DNA of 64,000 bases from Sphingomonas sp. BK580 (lineage in GTDB: Bacteria > Pseudomonadota > Alphaproteobacteria > Sphingomonadales > Sphingomonadaceae), in contig NZ_JACIAY010000003.1 of NCBI RefSeq assembly GCF_014194975.1, positions 310,001-374,000 on the forward strand, written 5' to 3'. Shown here in pieces: positions 55,527 to 64,000 of the stretch; position 1 is the stretch's first letter, and each line of letters begins with the position of its first letter. Below the pieces are notes generated by a model. The model saw only the letters and a list, made by a program, of their open reading frames with translations, was not told where the DNA came from and made no database searches. Position numbers and translations under genes: made by a program.

Positions 55527-56456
55527 ATGGAGCTACATAGCAGCTGGGCGGAGGCGATGCGCGCGCGCGACTATCCCGCCGCCTGGGCGCTCGAGCGTGA
55601 GGTGATCGCCTCGCGCGATCGGGCGACCCGCGACGACCCGCGCCTGCCCTACCACCAGCGCTGGGTGTGGGACGGGCGCTCCGTCGACGGGGCCGACGTG
55701 CTGGTCCGCTGCTATCACGGGCTCGGCGACACGCTCCAGTTCGCGCGCTACCTTCCCGCGCTCGTGCGCCGGGCGGGAAGCGTCACGGTCGAGGCTCAGG
55801 CGCGGCTGCACCCGTTGCTCGCGAGTATCGCCGACGTGAGCCTCCACGCCTTCGATCCTGCGCATCCGCTCAAGCCGCGCGCCTGCGACGTCGAGATCAC
55901 CGAACTGCCCGGCGCGCTCGAGTTGGCGCCCGGCGCCGTCCCCTTTCCTTATCTTCGCGCCGCGCCGGCGCCGATCCCGCCGCTGACGACCGGGCTCTGC
56001 CACCAGGCCGGCGACTGGGACGTCGATCGCTCGCTGACCGAGGCGCTGCTCGCTCCGCTCGCCGAGCGCCACCGCTGCCTCACGCTCGTCGCCGCACCGT
56101 CGCGGCTGCCGGTGATCAACCCCGACGGTTGCCCGTTCGATCTCGCCGCCACCGCAGCGCTGGTCGCGGGCTGCGCGGCGGTGGTCACGGTCGACACGAT
56201 GGTGGCGCACCTCGCCGGTGCGCTCGGCCGCCCGACGTGGCTGCTGCTCAAGCACCAGCCCGACTGGCGCTGGGACCCTGCGCGGCACGACAGCGACTGG
56301 TACCCGACGCTCCGCCTCCACACGCAGGCGCGCCCGGGAGACTGGGAGCCGGTCGTGGCCGAGGTGAGCCGCGAACTCGACGCCTTCTTCGACGATCAGG
56401 GAGAGACGATCCATGGCCAGCCTGCCCAGCCCGTCGGTGCCCGTGTCCTGGGGTGA
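55527..56456 (+). CDS. Glycosyltransferase family 9-like protein
   Basis: 309 residues. GLGDTLQFARYLPALV (about 66-81) is the N-terminal phosphate loop typical of family 9, and VDTMVAHLAGALGRPTWLLL (about 223-242) is the donor-site motif. Related to heptosyltransferases that act on lipopolysaccharide. The N-terminal 45 residues are helical (AMRARDYPAAWALEREVIAS). Its end overlaps the DUF6165 gene by 44 bases. Confidence 0.85.
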   Translation: MELHSSWAEAMRARDYPAAWALEREVIASRDRATRDDPRLPYHQRWVWDGRSVDGADVLVRCYHGLGDTLQFARYLPALVRRAGSVTVEAQARLHPLLASIADVSLHAFDPAHPLKPRACDVEITELPGALELAPGAVPFPYLRAAPAPIPPLTTGLCHQAGDWDVDRSLTEALLAPLAERHRCLTLVAAPSRLPVINPDGCPFDLAATAALVAGCAAVVTVDTMVAHLAGALGRPTWLLLKHQPDWRWDPARHDSDWYPTLRLHTQARPGDWEPVVAEVSRELDAFFDDQGETIHGQPAQPVGARVLG

Positions 56457-56811
56457 GTTGCTCGACAAGATCACGATCCTGGAGATCAAGCGCGAGCGGA
56501 TCGCGCGCGCCGACGCCCGCGCCAACGTGGCGCGCGAGCATGAGGCGCTCCGCGACATCGGCGCCGGCGTGATCGGCCAGCAGGCGATCGCGCCGCTGTT
56601 CGGTCAGCTCAAGTCAGTCAACCGCGAACTGTGGGAGATCGAGGACGCGATCCGGCAGGAGGAAGCGGCCGCGTCGTTCGGCTCCGACTTCATCCAGCTC
56701 GCACGCGCGGTCTATCACAAGAACGACGAGCGTGCGCGACTGAAGCGCGCGATCAATCTCGCGCTCGAGTCCGAGCTGATCGAGGAGAAGAGCTACGCGA
56801 CGATGAACTGA
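56413..56811 (+). CDS. DUF6165 protein
   Basis: 132 residues. WGELLDKITILEIKRERI (about 13-30) and LKSVNRELWEIEDAIRQ (about 66-82), mostly helical, are typical of DUF6165, found next to glycosyltransferases. Starts inside the glycosyltransferase gene. Role unknown. Confidence 0.8.
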   Translation: MASLPSPSVPVSWGELLDKITILEIKRERIARADARANVAREHEALRDIGAGVIGQQAIAPLFGQLKSVNRELWEIEDAIRQEEAAASFGSDFIQLARAVYHKNDERARLKRAINLALESELIEEKSYATMN

Positions 56812-56855
56812 CCGCCGCCCCACCGGCAGCGGTCTACCCGCCGGGCGGGACGCCC

Positions 56856-56872
56856 CCGAGGCGAAGCCTCGG
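56856..56872. terminator. Hairpin between convergent genes
   Basis: CCGAGGC and GCCTCGG pair perfectly around GAA (TTC on the other strand). It lies between the DUF6165 gene and the TonB receptor, which end towards each other. No T-run is visible. Confidence 0.4.
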
Positions 56873-56889
56873 AGGCATCACCGGACCGA

Positions 56890-59800
56890 TCAGAACTTGA
56901 TCGTCGTGGCGATCGCGATGTTGCGGCCCAGCGAGTCGTAGCGCTGCGGGATCGTGTTGCTGCGCGCGAGGCTGATGTTGTACGAGTCGGGGACGATCGG
57001 CGCCGCCTTGTCGAGCAGATTGTTCGCGATCAGCCGCAGCGAGAACTGCTTCGACACCGCGAAGTTGAGCGCGAGATCGAAATAGTCCGCCGGGTCGACG
57101 CGATAATAGTCGGTCAGCGCGCGCTCGGGCGTGCCGCCGATCGCCTCATCACCGGAGTTGTTGGCGTTGGTCAGCGAGCCGACGTGGCGCCAGTTGAGCG
57201 ACGCGCCGAACTTCTGGTCAGGCGTGGTGTAGGTGCCGCGCAGCCCGTGGCTCCACTTCGGGATCAGCTGGCCGCAGCCGTTGCCGTAATAGCCGGCGCA
57301 GTTGCGTTCCGGCTGGAGCGGCGAGTCCTGCCCACCCGCGTCCGTCGTCAGCGAGCCGTTGAACGACATGTCGAAGCGGCCGACCGACTCGAGGTTGAGC
57401 GTGTACTGCGCCTGGAAGTCCCAGCCGCGCGCCAGCGAGGTGTAGTAGTTGGTCGTACCCTGGCGGATGAAGCCGGTGCTCGACCCCGCCGCCGAGAACA
57501 GGGTGCCGTTGGCGTTGCGGACGATGCCCTGACAGAAGAACTGGTCCCCGCCCGAGCGCAGGCAGCCGTCGGTGTAGTAGCTATAGTCGTTGTAGCCGAG
57601 CGAGTCGTTGATCTTGATGCGGTAGCGGTCGACCGAGAAGACGAACCCGCGCAGGAAGCGCGGCTTCACCACCAGGCCGTAGGTCTGGGTGTAGGCGGTC
57701 TCCGGGTCGGCGGTGAAGCCGCCCGAGCGCACCGAGCAGGCCGCGGTGCCGTTGGGCGTGGTGCCGTTGCTGCACAGCAACGTCTGGCTGCCGTAGAGCG
57801 CGTCGGACAGGCCGGTGGCGCGGCACACCTCGCGCGAGGCGACCGGCGCGCCGTAGCTGACGCCGTTGGCCCCGTTGATCACGGTCGGGGCGCAGAAGTC
57901 GTTGAACGTGCCCGAGCCGCCCGCGGCGAACTCGATGTTGGTGGCCTGGCGGATCTCGACCACGGTCGGCGCGCGCTGCGCCTTGTTGAACGAGGCGCGG
58001 AAGGTCAGGTCGCTGATCGGGGCGTAGATGCCCTCCACCTTCCAGGTGGTGAAGGTGCTGGGATTGCTGCTGTACTTCGACACGCGGAAACCGCCGTTGA
58101 CCTGCACCAGATCGGCGAAGGGCTTGTGCTCGACCAGCGGCGCCTGGACCTCGATGTTCGACTCCCACACGTCCTGGCTGAGGTAGGTGTCGTTGCCGCC
58201 CAGCACGCCGCGGTAGGACGCGTCGGCGACCGACTTGAGCGTGTCCTTGCGATACTCGGTGCCGAGCGCGATCGCGAGGCCCTGCTCGGCGAAGGGCGAG
58301 GTGATGCCGTATTTGCCCAGGTCGCCGGTCATGTTGGCCTGGACGTCGTACAGGGTGCCCGTCGTCGCCGAGGTGCCCGTGCCGAACAGATAGTTGATCA
58401 GCGCCGGGTCGCTGTTGCCCGCGCTGAAGATGTCGAACGGCACGCAGCCCGCCGCGCCGCTCGCGCAGGTCGGCGACGCCGCGGTGCCGCCGACGTTGAC
58501 GGCGTCCTGGAGGCGACCGGGGATGCCGAAGCTCGGCGTGTAGTCCTGGTGGTTGCGCGCGTAGACGCCCCCGATGTCATAGGTCCAGGCGTCGCCCACC
58601 TTGCCGCGCACGCCACCGGTCAGCCGTACGCCGGTGTTGATGTAGGTGTCGGGCCGGTCGCTGCCCTCGCCGAGGCGATAGCGCAGGTCGACCGGTACGC
58701 TCGCCACGCCGGCCGCGCAGCCGATCGCGCCGGCCTGCGCCGCGGACAGATACGGGTTGCCGCAGCTGACGTCGACGGTGCCGCTCGCGATCGTCGGATA
58801 GTTGTTATAGGACTTGTCGCGGAACCAGATGCCCGAGGTGTAGAGCTCGGCGTCGGGCCCGAGGTCGAGGCTGGCGAAGCCGCCCGCGTTCACCCGCTCC
58901 GACGGCCGCTGATAGGCATAGCCGCTGAAGTAGTTGGAGGCGTTGCCCGCGCCCGCCGCGAAGGGCACGAAATTGCGCGTGCCGTCGGGGTTGTTGACAT
59001 ATTGCGCGCCGGCGTTGGCGCCCGCGCGCGGCGTGATCAGGCCGCTGGTCGAGCTGCTCGGCGTCAGCCCGCAGGACAGCGGGCCGTTGGCCTGGAGCTG
59101 GGTCAGGTAGCAGCCGGCGTTCGAGCGGTCGGTGAGCCCGACCTCGTCGGTCTTGCGGTAGTTGACGAAGCCGCTCAGGCGCAGCGCGCCGTCGAACAGC
59201 TTCTTGCCCGCGGTCAGCGTCACGTCCGCGCGACCGCCGTCATTGGTCCAGCCGCGCGGGCTGCTGAGGCCGGCCGCGCGCGCCAGCGGCGACACGATCG
59301 TGTCCTTGTTGTTGTGATTGTAGAAATTGTAGTTGGCGTCGAGCTGCAGCCCCTCGAAGTCCTTCTTGAGGACGAAGTTGACCACGCCCGCGACGGCGTC
59401 GGAACCGTACACCGAGGAGGCGCCGCCGGTCAGCACGTCGACGCGCTCGAGCAGCGAGGGCGGGATGATGCCGACGTCCTGGCCGTTCTGCGTGCCCAGC
59501 CGCTTGCCGTCGATCAGCACCAGGGTGCGCTCGAAGCCGAGGCTGCGCAGCTTGATGCGCTGGCGGCCGTCCGAGTCGTTGTAGGTCTGCTGGCTGTCCG
59601 GCGCGATCTGCGGCAGGCGGTTGAGCACGTCCTCGACGTTGACTGGCGCCTGCGCGCGGATGTCCTGCGTCGTCACCGAGGTGATCGGCGCGGCGGAGGT
59701 GACGTTGGGCCGCTGGATGCGCGTACCGGTGACGACCACGTCGCCGGTCGAGGCGGCGGCGGGCGCCTGATTGCCCTGCTCGCCCGCGATCGCCTCGGCG

Positions 59801-59931
59801 CGCTCCGGCGTGGCCTGCCCCGCGGTCTGGGTCGAGTCGGCCGGGGTGCCCGCCTGCTGCGCGAGCGCGGGCGTCGCCGCCAAGAGGGCCGCGGCGAGCG
59901 CCGCGAGGGAGACATGGTGCTGCGGCGTCAT
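56890..59931 (-). CDS. TonB-dependent outer membrane receptor
   Basis: 1013 residues. A signal peptide (about 1-24, ending ALAQQ), a plug domain with VVVTGTRIQRPN (about 66-77, the usual VTG.RI signature), RQRIKLRSLGFERTLVLIDG (in parts, about 123-142) and GAVGVVNFVLKK-type SDAVAGVVNFVLKK, then a large beta-barrel ending IAIATTIKF with a C-terminal aromatic residue. The barrel with many GY/ND loops is of the oligosaccharide-transporter size. Divergent from the glycosylasparaginase operon, so it may import GlcNAc-containing glycans. Confidence 0.93.
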   Translation of the reverse strand: MTPQHHVSLAALAAALLAATPALAQQAGTPADSTQTAGQATPERAEAIAGEQGNQAPAAASTGDVVVTGTRIQRPNVTSAAPITSVTTQDIRAQAPVNVEDVLNRLPQIAPDSQQTYNDSDGRQRIKLRSLGFERTLVLIDGKRLGTQNGQDVGIIPPSLLERVDVLTGGASSVYGSDAVAGVVNFVLKKDFEGLQLDANYNFYNHNNKDTIVSPLARAAGLSSPRGWTNDGGRADVTLTAGKKLFDGALRLSGFVNYRKTDEVGLTDRSNAGCYLTQLQANGPLSCGLTPSSSTSGLITPRAGANAGAQYVNNPDGTRNFVPFAAGAGNASNYFSGYAYQRPSERVNAGGFASLDLGPDAELYTSGIWFRDKSYNNYPTIASGTVDVSCGNPYLSAAQAGAIGCAAGVASVPVDLRYRLGEGSDRPDTYINTGVRLTGGVRGKVGDAWTYDIGGVYARNHQDYTPSFGIPGRLQDAVNVGGTAASPTCASGAAGCVPFDIFSAGNSDPALINYLFGTGTSATTGTLYDVQANMTGDLGKYGITSPFAEQGLAIALGTEYRKDTLKSVADASYRGVLGGNDTYLSQDVWESNIEVQAPLVEHKPFADLVQVNGGFRVSKYSSNPSTFTTWKVEGIYAPISDLTFRASFNKAQRAPTVVEIRQATNIEFAAGGSGTFNDFCAPTVINGANGVSYGAPVASREVCRATGLSDALYGSQTLLCSNGTTPNGTAACSVRSGGFTADPETAYTQTYGLVVKPRFLRGFVFSVDRYRIKINDSLGYNDYSYYTDGCLRSGGDQFFCQGIVRNANGTLFSAAGSSTGFIRQGTTNYYTSLARGWDFQAQYTLNLESVGRFDMSFNGSLTTDAGGQDSPLQPERNCAGYYGNGCGQLIPKWSHGLRGTYTTPDQKFGASLNWRHVGSLTNANNSGDEAIGGTPERALTDYYRVDPADYFDLALNFAVSKQFSLRLIANNLLDKAAPIVPDSYNISLARSNTIPQRYDSLGRNIAIATTIKF

Positions 59932-60115
59932 CGGCGGACCCTCTGATTTGTTTTCATTGGTAAAGTTTGCTTTCGTCTTTGTTTCATCAATCTGCCACGA
60001 AGGTCAATACCTGACAGGACCACTGACGTGACCAATCACGCGAGCGGTTGCGCTGCGGCGTCGATCCGTGCTTGGCGTGCGCCGGGCCGCGCCGCGGCGA
60101 CACGGAGGGGAGCGG

Positions 60116-61138
60116 ATGACGACGAGACGATCCTTGCTGGCGACGCTCGCCGCGGCGGGCGGTACGCTGCCGCTGGCCCGCGGCGCCGGTGCCGCCGCGG
60201 CGCCGGCGCGCGACGTGCGCGTGCTCTCCACCTGGGACTTCGGCGCCGCCGCCAACGATGCCGCCTTCGCGCGGCTGCGCGCGGGCGGCACGCTGCTCGA
60301 CGCGGTCGAGGCGGGGGCGCGCGTGCCCGAGGCCGATCCGGAGAACCACTCGGTCGGCTACGGCGGCTACCCCGACCGCGACGGCCATGTCACGCTCGAC
60401 GCGGTGATCATGGACGACGCCGGTGCGGTCGGCGCGGTCGCCGCGCTCGAGGACACCGTCCACGCCATCTCGGTCGCGCGGCGCGTGATGGAGAAGACGC
60501 CGCACACCTTCCTCGTCGGCGAGGGTGCCACCCGCTTCGCGCGCGAGCAGGGCTTCGAGAAGGTCGACCTGCTCACGCCCCCCGCCGAGCAAGCGTGGCG
60601 CGAGTGGCTCAAGACCGCCAAATACCAGCCCGTCGCCAACAGCGAGACCGGCACCTACGGCACCACCGCGCCGCATCGCACCCCCGGGGGCGCGCTCGAT
60701 CATGACACGATCGGGCTGCTCGCGCGCACCGCCGACGGGCGGATGGCGGGCGCCTGCACCACCTCGGGCATGGCCTTCAAGATCCGCGGGCGCGTCGGCG
60801 ACTCCCCCCAGGTGGGCGCTGGCCTCTACGTCGAGCGCGGGGTCGGCGGCGCCACCTCGACCGGGGTCGGGGAAGAGGTGACGCGCGTCGCGGGCAGCGC
60901 GCGCGTGGTCGCCTCGATGCGCGCCGGCCGCTCGCCGCAGGCGGCGTGCGAGGAGGTGGTGCGCCACATCGCCGCGCTGCGCGGCGACGCGATCAAGGGC
61001 ATGCAGGTCGGCTTCCTCGCGCTCGACACCAAGGGCAACGTCGGCGCCTTCTGCCTGCTGCCCGGCTTCACCTATGCGGTGACCGACGCGCGCGGGACGA
61101 CGACGGTTCACCCCGCCCCGTCGCTGTACCGCGCGTGA
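60116..61138 (+). CDS. N4-(beta-N-acetylglucosaminyl)-L-asparaginase precursor
   Basis: 340 residues from ATG 60116 with GGAGGGGAG upstream. A Tat-type signal (TTRRSLLATLAAAGG) shows export. Thr198 in DHDTIGLLA is the catalytic N-terminal nucleophile formed by self-cleavage; RGRVGDSPQVGAGLYV contains the substrate-binding Arg and Asp. It cleaves the bond between GlcNAc and asparagine of glycoproteins. Followed by cutC with GTGA overlap. Confidence 0.92.
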   Translation: MTTRRSLLATLAAAGGTLPLARGAGAAAAPARDVRVLSTWDFGAAANDAAFARLRAGGTLLDAVEAGARVPEADPENHSVGYGGYPDRDGHVTLDAVIMDDAGAVGAVAALEDTVHAISVARRVMEKTPHTFLVGEGATRFAREQGFEKVDLLTPPAEQAWREWLKTAKYQPVANSETGTYGTTAPHRTPGGALDHDTIGLLARTADGRMAGACTTSGMAFKIRGRVGDSPQVGAGLYVERGVGGATSTGVGEEVTRVAGSARVVASMRAGRSPQAACEEVVRHIAALRGDAIKGMQVGFLALDTKGNVGAFCLLPGFTYAVTDARGTTTVHPAPSLYRA

Positions 61139-61869
61139 GGCGATTGCTCGAGGTCTGCGTCGAGGACACCCACGGCATCGCCGCGGCGGTGAACGGTGGC
61201 GCGGACCGGATCGAACTCTGCGCCGCGCTCGACGTCGGCGGCCTGACCCCCCCGCCCTCGCTGATCCGCGCCGCCGCGGTCGCGCCGATCGCGGTGCACC
61301 TGCTCGTGCGGCCGCGCGCGGGCGACTTCGTCTATGACGCGGGCGAGCGAGGGCTGGTCGAGGACGATATCCGAGCCGCGGCCGACGCGGGGCTCGCGGG
61401 CGTCGTGATCGGCGCCAACAAACGCGACGGCACGCTCGACCTCGACTGTCTCGCGCGATGGGTCGACGTGGCGCGCGGACACGCACTGTCGCTGACGCTG
61501 CATCGTGCCTTCGACCTCACCCCGGACCCGCTCGCCGCGCTGGAGCAGGCGGTGGCGCTCGGCTTCGATCGGATCCTCACCTCGGGTGGCGCGCCGCGCG
61601 CGGCCGACGCGATCGACACCCTGACATCGCTCGTCGTCGCGGCGGTCGATCGCATCACCCTGCTGGTCGGCAGCGGCGTCTCGCCGACGACGCTGCCGGC
61701 CCTGCTCGCCACCGGCGCGCGCGAGGTCCACGCCTCGTGCCGGGTCGCGCGCACCGGCACCGCCGACGCCACGCTGCGCCGCTTCGGCTTCGTCGCCGAG
61801 ACCAGCTACGCCACCGATCAGGCTACGGTCGCGCGGCTCGCCGCGATGCTGCGTGACGAGGCCGCTTGA
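61135..61869 (+). CDS. cutC: CutC family protein
   Basis: 244 residues from GTG 61135, overlapping the asparaginase stop. RLLEVCVEDTHGIAAAVNGGADRIELC, in parts, opens the TIM barrel; LHRAFDLTPDPLAALEQ and LTSGGAP are typical CutC motifs. CutC was named for copper homeostasis but its reaction is uncertain. Here it is in a glycan operon, so a sugar-related role is likelier. Confidence 0.9.
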   Translation: MRRLLEVCVEDTHGIAAAVNGGADRIELCAALDVGGLTPPPSLIRAAAVAPIAVHLLVRPRAGDFVYDAGERGLVEDDIRAAADAGLAGVVIGANKRDGTLDLDCLARWVDVARGHALSLTLHRAFDLTPDPLAALEQAVALGFDRILTSGGAPRAADAIDTLTSLVVAAVDRITLLVGSGVSPTTLPALLATGAREVHASCRVARTGTADATLRRFGFVAETSYATDQATVARLAAMLRDEAA

Positions 61870-61938
61870 ACAATACCAATTTATAACTTAACCCGCTGGG
61901 AAACGCCGTCGCGGTCCCGCGCGGCAGGGGAGCCCAGC

Positions 61939-62997
61939 ATGATCGCGACGACCGACCAGCCACCGGCCAAGGACGCGACCGCCACGCTGATGCACGCCGA
62001 GGCGGCCGAGGCCGGCGCCGCGGTGGCGCGACTGCTCGACGCCAATCGCGTGACGCTCGCCGCGCTGGGCGAGCGGCTCCGCGCCGCGCCGCCCGCGGTG
62101 GTCGTCACCTGCGCGCGCGGTTCGTCGGATCACGCGGCGACCTACGGCAAATATCTGATCGAGACGTTCGTCGGCGTGCCCGTCGCCTCCGCCGCCCCCT
62201 CGGTCGCCTCGGTCTATGCCGCCGACGTCGCCCCCTCCGGCGGCCTCTGCATCGCGATCTCGCAGAGCGGGCGCAGCCCCGACCTGCTCGCCAGCGTCGC
62301 CGCGCAGAAAGCGGCGGGCGCCCACGTCGTCGCGCTGGTCAACGACACGACCTCCCCGCTCGCTGAGGCCGCGGACACGTTGGTGCCGCTGATGGCGGGG
62401 CCGGAGCGCTCGGTCGCCGCGACCAAGTCGTACATCGCCGCCCTCGCCGCGCTGGCGCTGCTCACCGCCGAGTGGAGCCAGGACGCCGCGCTGACCGACG
62501 CGCTCGACCGGCTGCCCGAGCGGCTCGGCGCCGCCTGGGCGCTCGACTGGAGCGGCGTGGTCGCGCTGCTGCGCGATGCCAGCAACCTGTTCGTGATCGG
62601 GCGCGGGCTCGGCTTCGGCATCGCGCAGGAGGCGGCGCTCAAGCTGAAGGAGACGTGCGCGCTCCACGCCGAGGCGTTCAGCAGCGCCGAGGTGCGCCAC
62701 GGCCCTATGGCGATCGTCGACGCCGGCTTCCCGCTGATCGCCTTCGCCACCTCGGACCAGGCCGGCGACGGCGTGCGCGAGGCGGCGGCCGAGTTCGCCC
62801 AGCGCGACGCGCGCGTCGCGCTCGCCGACGCCGCGCAGGACGGCGCGGGCAGCCCGGCGGCGCTGCGCGACCATCCCGCGCTCGAGCCGGTGCTGATGAT
62901 CCAGAGCTTCTACCGCATGGCGAACGCGCTCTCTGTCGCGCGCGGGCTCGATCCCGACTCGCCGCGCCATCTCAGCAAGGTCACCAAGACGCTATGA
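61939..62997 (+). CDS. SIS-domain glucosamine-6-phosphate deaminase-like protein (NagB-II/AgaS type)
   Basis: 352 residues with two SIS domains: VVTCARGSSDHAATYGKYLIE (in parts, about 54-74), ISQSGRSPDLLAS (about 111-123) and, in the second domain, IGRGLGFGIAQEAALKLKETC (in parts, about 217-237), then SSAEVRHGPMAIVD (about 249-262). No glutaminase domain, so it is the deaminase type rather than GlmS. It converts glucosamine-6-phosphate to fructose-6-phosphate and ammonia. The stop overlaps nagA. Confidence 0.85.
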   Translation: MIATTDQPPAKDATATLMHAEAAEAGAAVARLLDANRVTLAALGERLRAAPPAVVVTCARGSSDHAATYGKYLIETFVGVPVASAAPSVASVYAADVAPSGGLCIAISQSGRSPDLLASVAAQKAAGAHVVALVNDTTSPLAEAADTLVPLMAGPERSVAATKSYIAALAALALLTAEWSQDAALTDALDRLPERLGAAWALDWSGVVALLRDASNLFVIGRGLGFGIAQEAALKLKETCALHAEAFSSAEVRHGPMAIVDAGFPLIAFATSDQAGDGVREAAAEFAQRDARVALADAAQDGAGSPAALRDHPALEPVLMIQSFYRMANALSVARGLDPDSPRHLSKVTKTL

Positions 62998-64000
62998 CGA
63001 CGCACAGCTTCCGCAACGGCCGGATCGCGACGCGCGACGGCGTGCTCGACGCGGCGACGATCGAGGTGGCCGCCGACGGCACGATCGCGGCGCTGCGCGC
63101 CGGCGCCGAGCGCGAGGCGGTCGACCTCGCCGGCGGCTGGGTGATGCCGGGCTTCATCGACACACAGGTCAACGGCGGCGGGGGCGTGCTCTTCAACGAT
63201 ACGCCGACGGTCGAGGGAATCGCCGCGATCGGCGCGGCGCACGCGCCCTACGGCACGACCGGCTTCATGCCGACGCTGATCAGCGATCGCCCGGCGGTGA
63301 TCGCGCGCGGGCTCGACGCGACCGACGCGGCGATCGCGGCGGGCGTGCCCGGCGTGCTCGGCACCCATGTCGAGGGGCCCGTGCTGAGCCTCGCGCGCAA
63401 GGGCATCCACGATCCCGCGCGCTTCCAGCCGCTCGACGACGAGCTGATGGCGCTGCTGCTCCAGCCCCGCCGCGGCGTGGTGATGGTGACGCTGGCGCCG
63501 GAGCGCGTGACCGCCGAGCAGATCACGACGCTGGCACGGGCGGGGGTTCGCGTCTGCCTCGGCCACACCGACGCCGATTACGCCACCGCCACCGCGGCCT
63601 TCGCCGCTGGCGCGACCGGCGTGACCCATCTTTTCAACGCGATGTCGCCGCTGGTGCATCGCGCGCCCGGCGTGGTCGGCGCCGCGCTCGACGATCAGCG
63701 CGCGTGGTGCGGGATCATCGTCGACGGCTTCCATGTCGACGACGCCGCGCTGCGCATCGCGCTGCGTGCGCGGCCCGTCGACCGCTTCATGCTGGTGTCC
63801 GACGCGATGCCGTGCGTCGGCGCGGCGCGGAAGGATTTCGTGCTCCAGGGCAAGCCGATCCACGTCGAGGACGGGCGCTGCGTCGGCGCCGACGGCACCC
63901 TGGCGGGCTCGGACCTCGACATGGCGGGCGCGGTACGCAACGCGGTCCGGCGGCTCGGTCTCGCGCCCGAGACCGCCGCGGCGCTGGCGGCGACCAGCCC
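62994..64000 (+). CDS. nagA: N-acetylglucosamine-6-phosphate deacetylase (cut by window end)
   Basis: At least 335 residues; runs off the right edge. GFIDTQVNGGGG (about 54-65), GTHVEGPVLS (about 123-132) with His and Glu, LGHTDADYATATA (about 189-201), THLFNAMSPLVHRAPG (about 212-227) and VSDAMP (about 266-271) hold the metal and substrate ligands, all present. It deacetylates GlcNAc-6-phosphate for the preceding deaminase. Confidence 0.95.
   Translation, partial: MTTHSFRNGRIATRDGVLDAATIEVAADGTIAALRAGAEREAVDLAGGWVMPGFIDTQVNGGGGVLFNDTPTVEGIAAIGAAHAPYGTTGFMPTLISDRPAVIARGLDATDAAIAAGVPGVLGTHVEGPVLSLARKGIHDPARFQPLDDELMALLLQPRRGVVMVTLAPERVTAEQITTLARAGVRVCLGHTDADYATATAAFAAGATGVTHLFNAMSPLVHRAPGVVGAALDDQRAWCGIIVDGFHVDDAALRIALRARPVDRFMLVSDAMPCVGAARKDFVLQGKPIHVEDGRCVGADGTLAGSDLDMAGAVRNAVRRLGLAPETAAALAATS

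Noticed and set aside
57184..59946. 920-residue open frame opposite the TonB receptor
   Set aside because: GC-driven shadow frame with Arg/Val/Ala/Gly bias and no domain; the opposite strand is a clear receptor.
1..64000. CRISPR arrays, transposase genes, rRNA genes
   Set aside because: No regularly spaced repeats, no insertion sequence ends with transposase, and no rRNA-like sequence were seen.

Overview
The window holds two things. Positions 1 to about 43,966 are most of an integrated temperate podovirus-type prophage, and 43,967 to 64,000 is the GC-rich chromosome of its host. The host genes (N-terminally anchored DUF3089 hydrolase, DUF6165, pyrB followed by an inactive dihydroorotase, Tat-exported glycosylasparaginase, CutC, NagA, a large TonB receptor) suggest an alphaproteobacterium of the Sphingomonadales. 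That assignment is inferred from gene content only.

The prophage is a mosaic. Its right part (about 26.9-43.7 kb, leftward) is a T7-like replication module: single-subunit RNA polymerase, gp2.5-type SSB, endonuclease I, a GH24 lysozyme, primase-helicase, family A DNA polymerase and 5'-3' exonuclease. Two-component spanins, holin-like membrane proteins and many tiny start/stop-overlapping genes are interspersed. Its left part (about 23.0 kb down to 0.5 kb, also leftward) is not T7-like in order or content. It runs: collar fibre, tail nozzle, internal/ejection proteins, spike-base protein, SGNH esterase, small and large terminase, P22-like portal, scaffold, SU10-type capsid protein, adaptor, collagen-like fibres, holin-like proteins. 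Between them (23.2-26.9 kb) lies an accessory and control island with rightward genes and several non-coding stretches. A separate rightward gene with its own promoter sits at 38.4 kb.

Control signals can be read directly. A sigma70 promoter drives the RNA polymerase gene. Two matching phage-type promoters with T3/SP6-like layout sit after the polymerase gene and at the head of the late module. A 16-bp palindrome close to GTCYGCAATTGCGGAC recurs at or near these promoters, near the rightward accessory operon, and upstream of a winged-helix gene at the far left. This looks like a lysogeny repressor regulon. The right attachment junction splits a tRNA-Leu(UAG) gene in its anticodon loop. The tRNA promoter still points into the prophage and an intrinsic terminator insulates the polymerase gene from it. 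No integrase is in the window; it probably lies left of position 1.

The host part contains, left to right: two small hydrophilic genes; an exported-protein group including an M48 protease; the gatC-gatA-gatB operon interrupted by a VapBC-type toxin-antitoxin pair; a divergent DUF3089 hydrolase; ruvX-pyrB-pseudo-dihydroorotase; a glycosyltransferase/DUF6165 pair; and a TonB receptor divergent from a glycosylasparaginase-cutC-SIS deaminase-nagA operon. That last group looks like a pathway for taking GlcNAc from glycoasparagines and feeding it into central metabolism.
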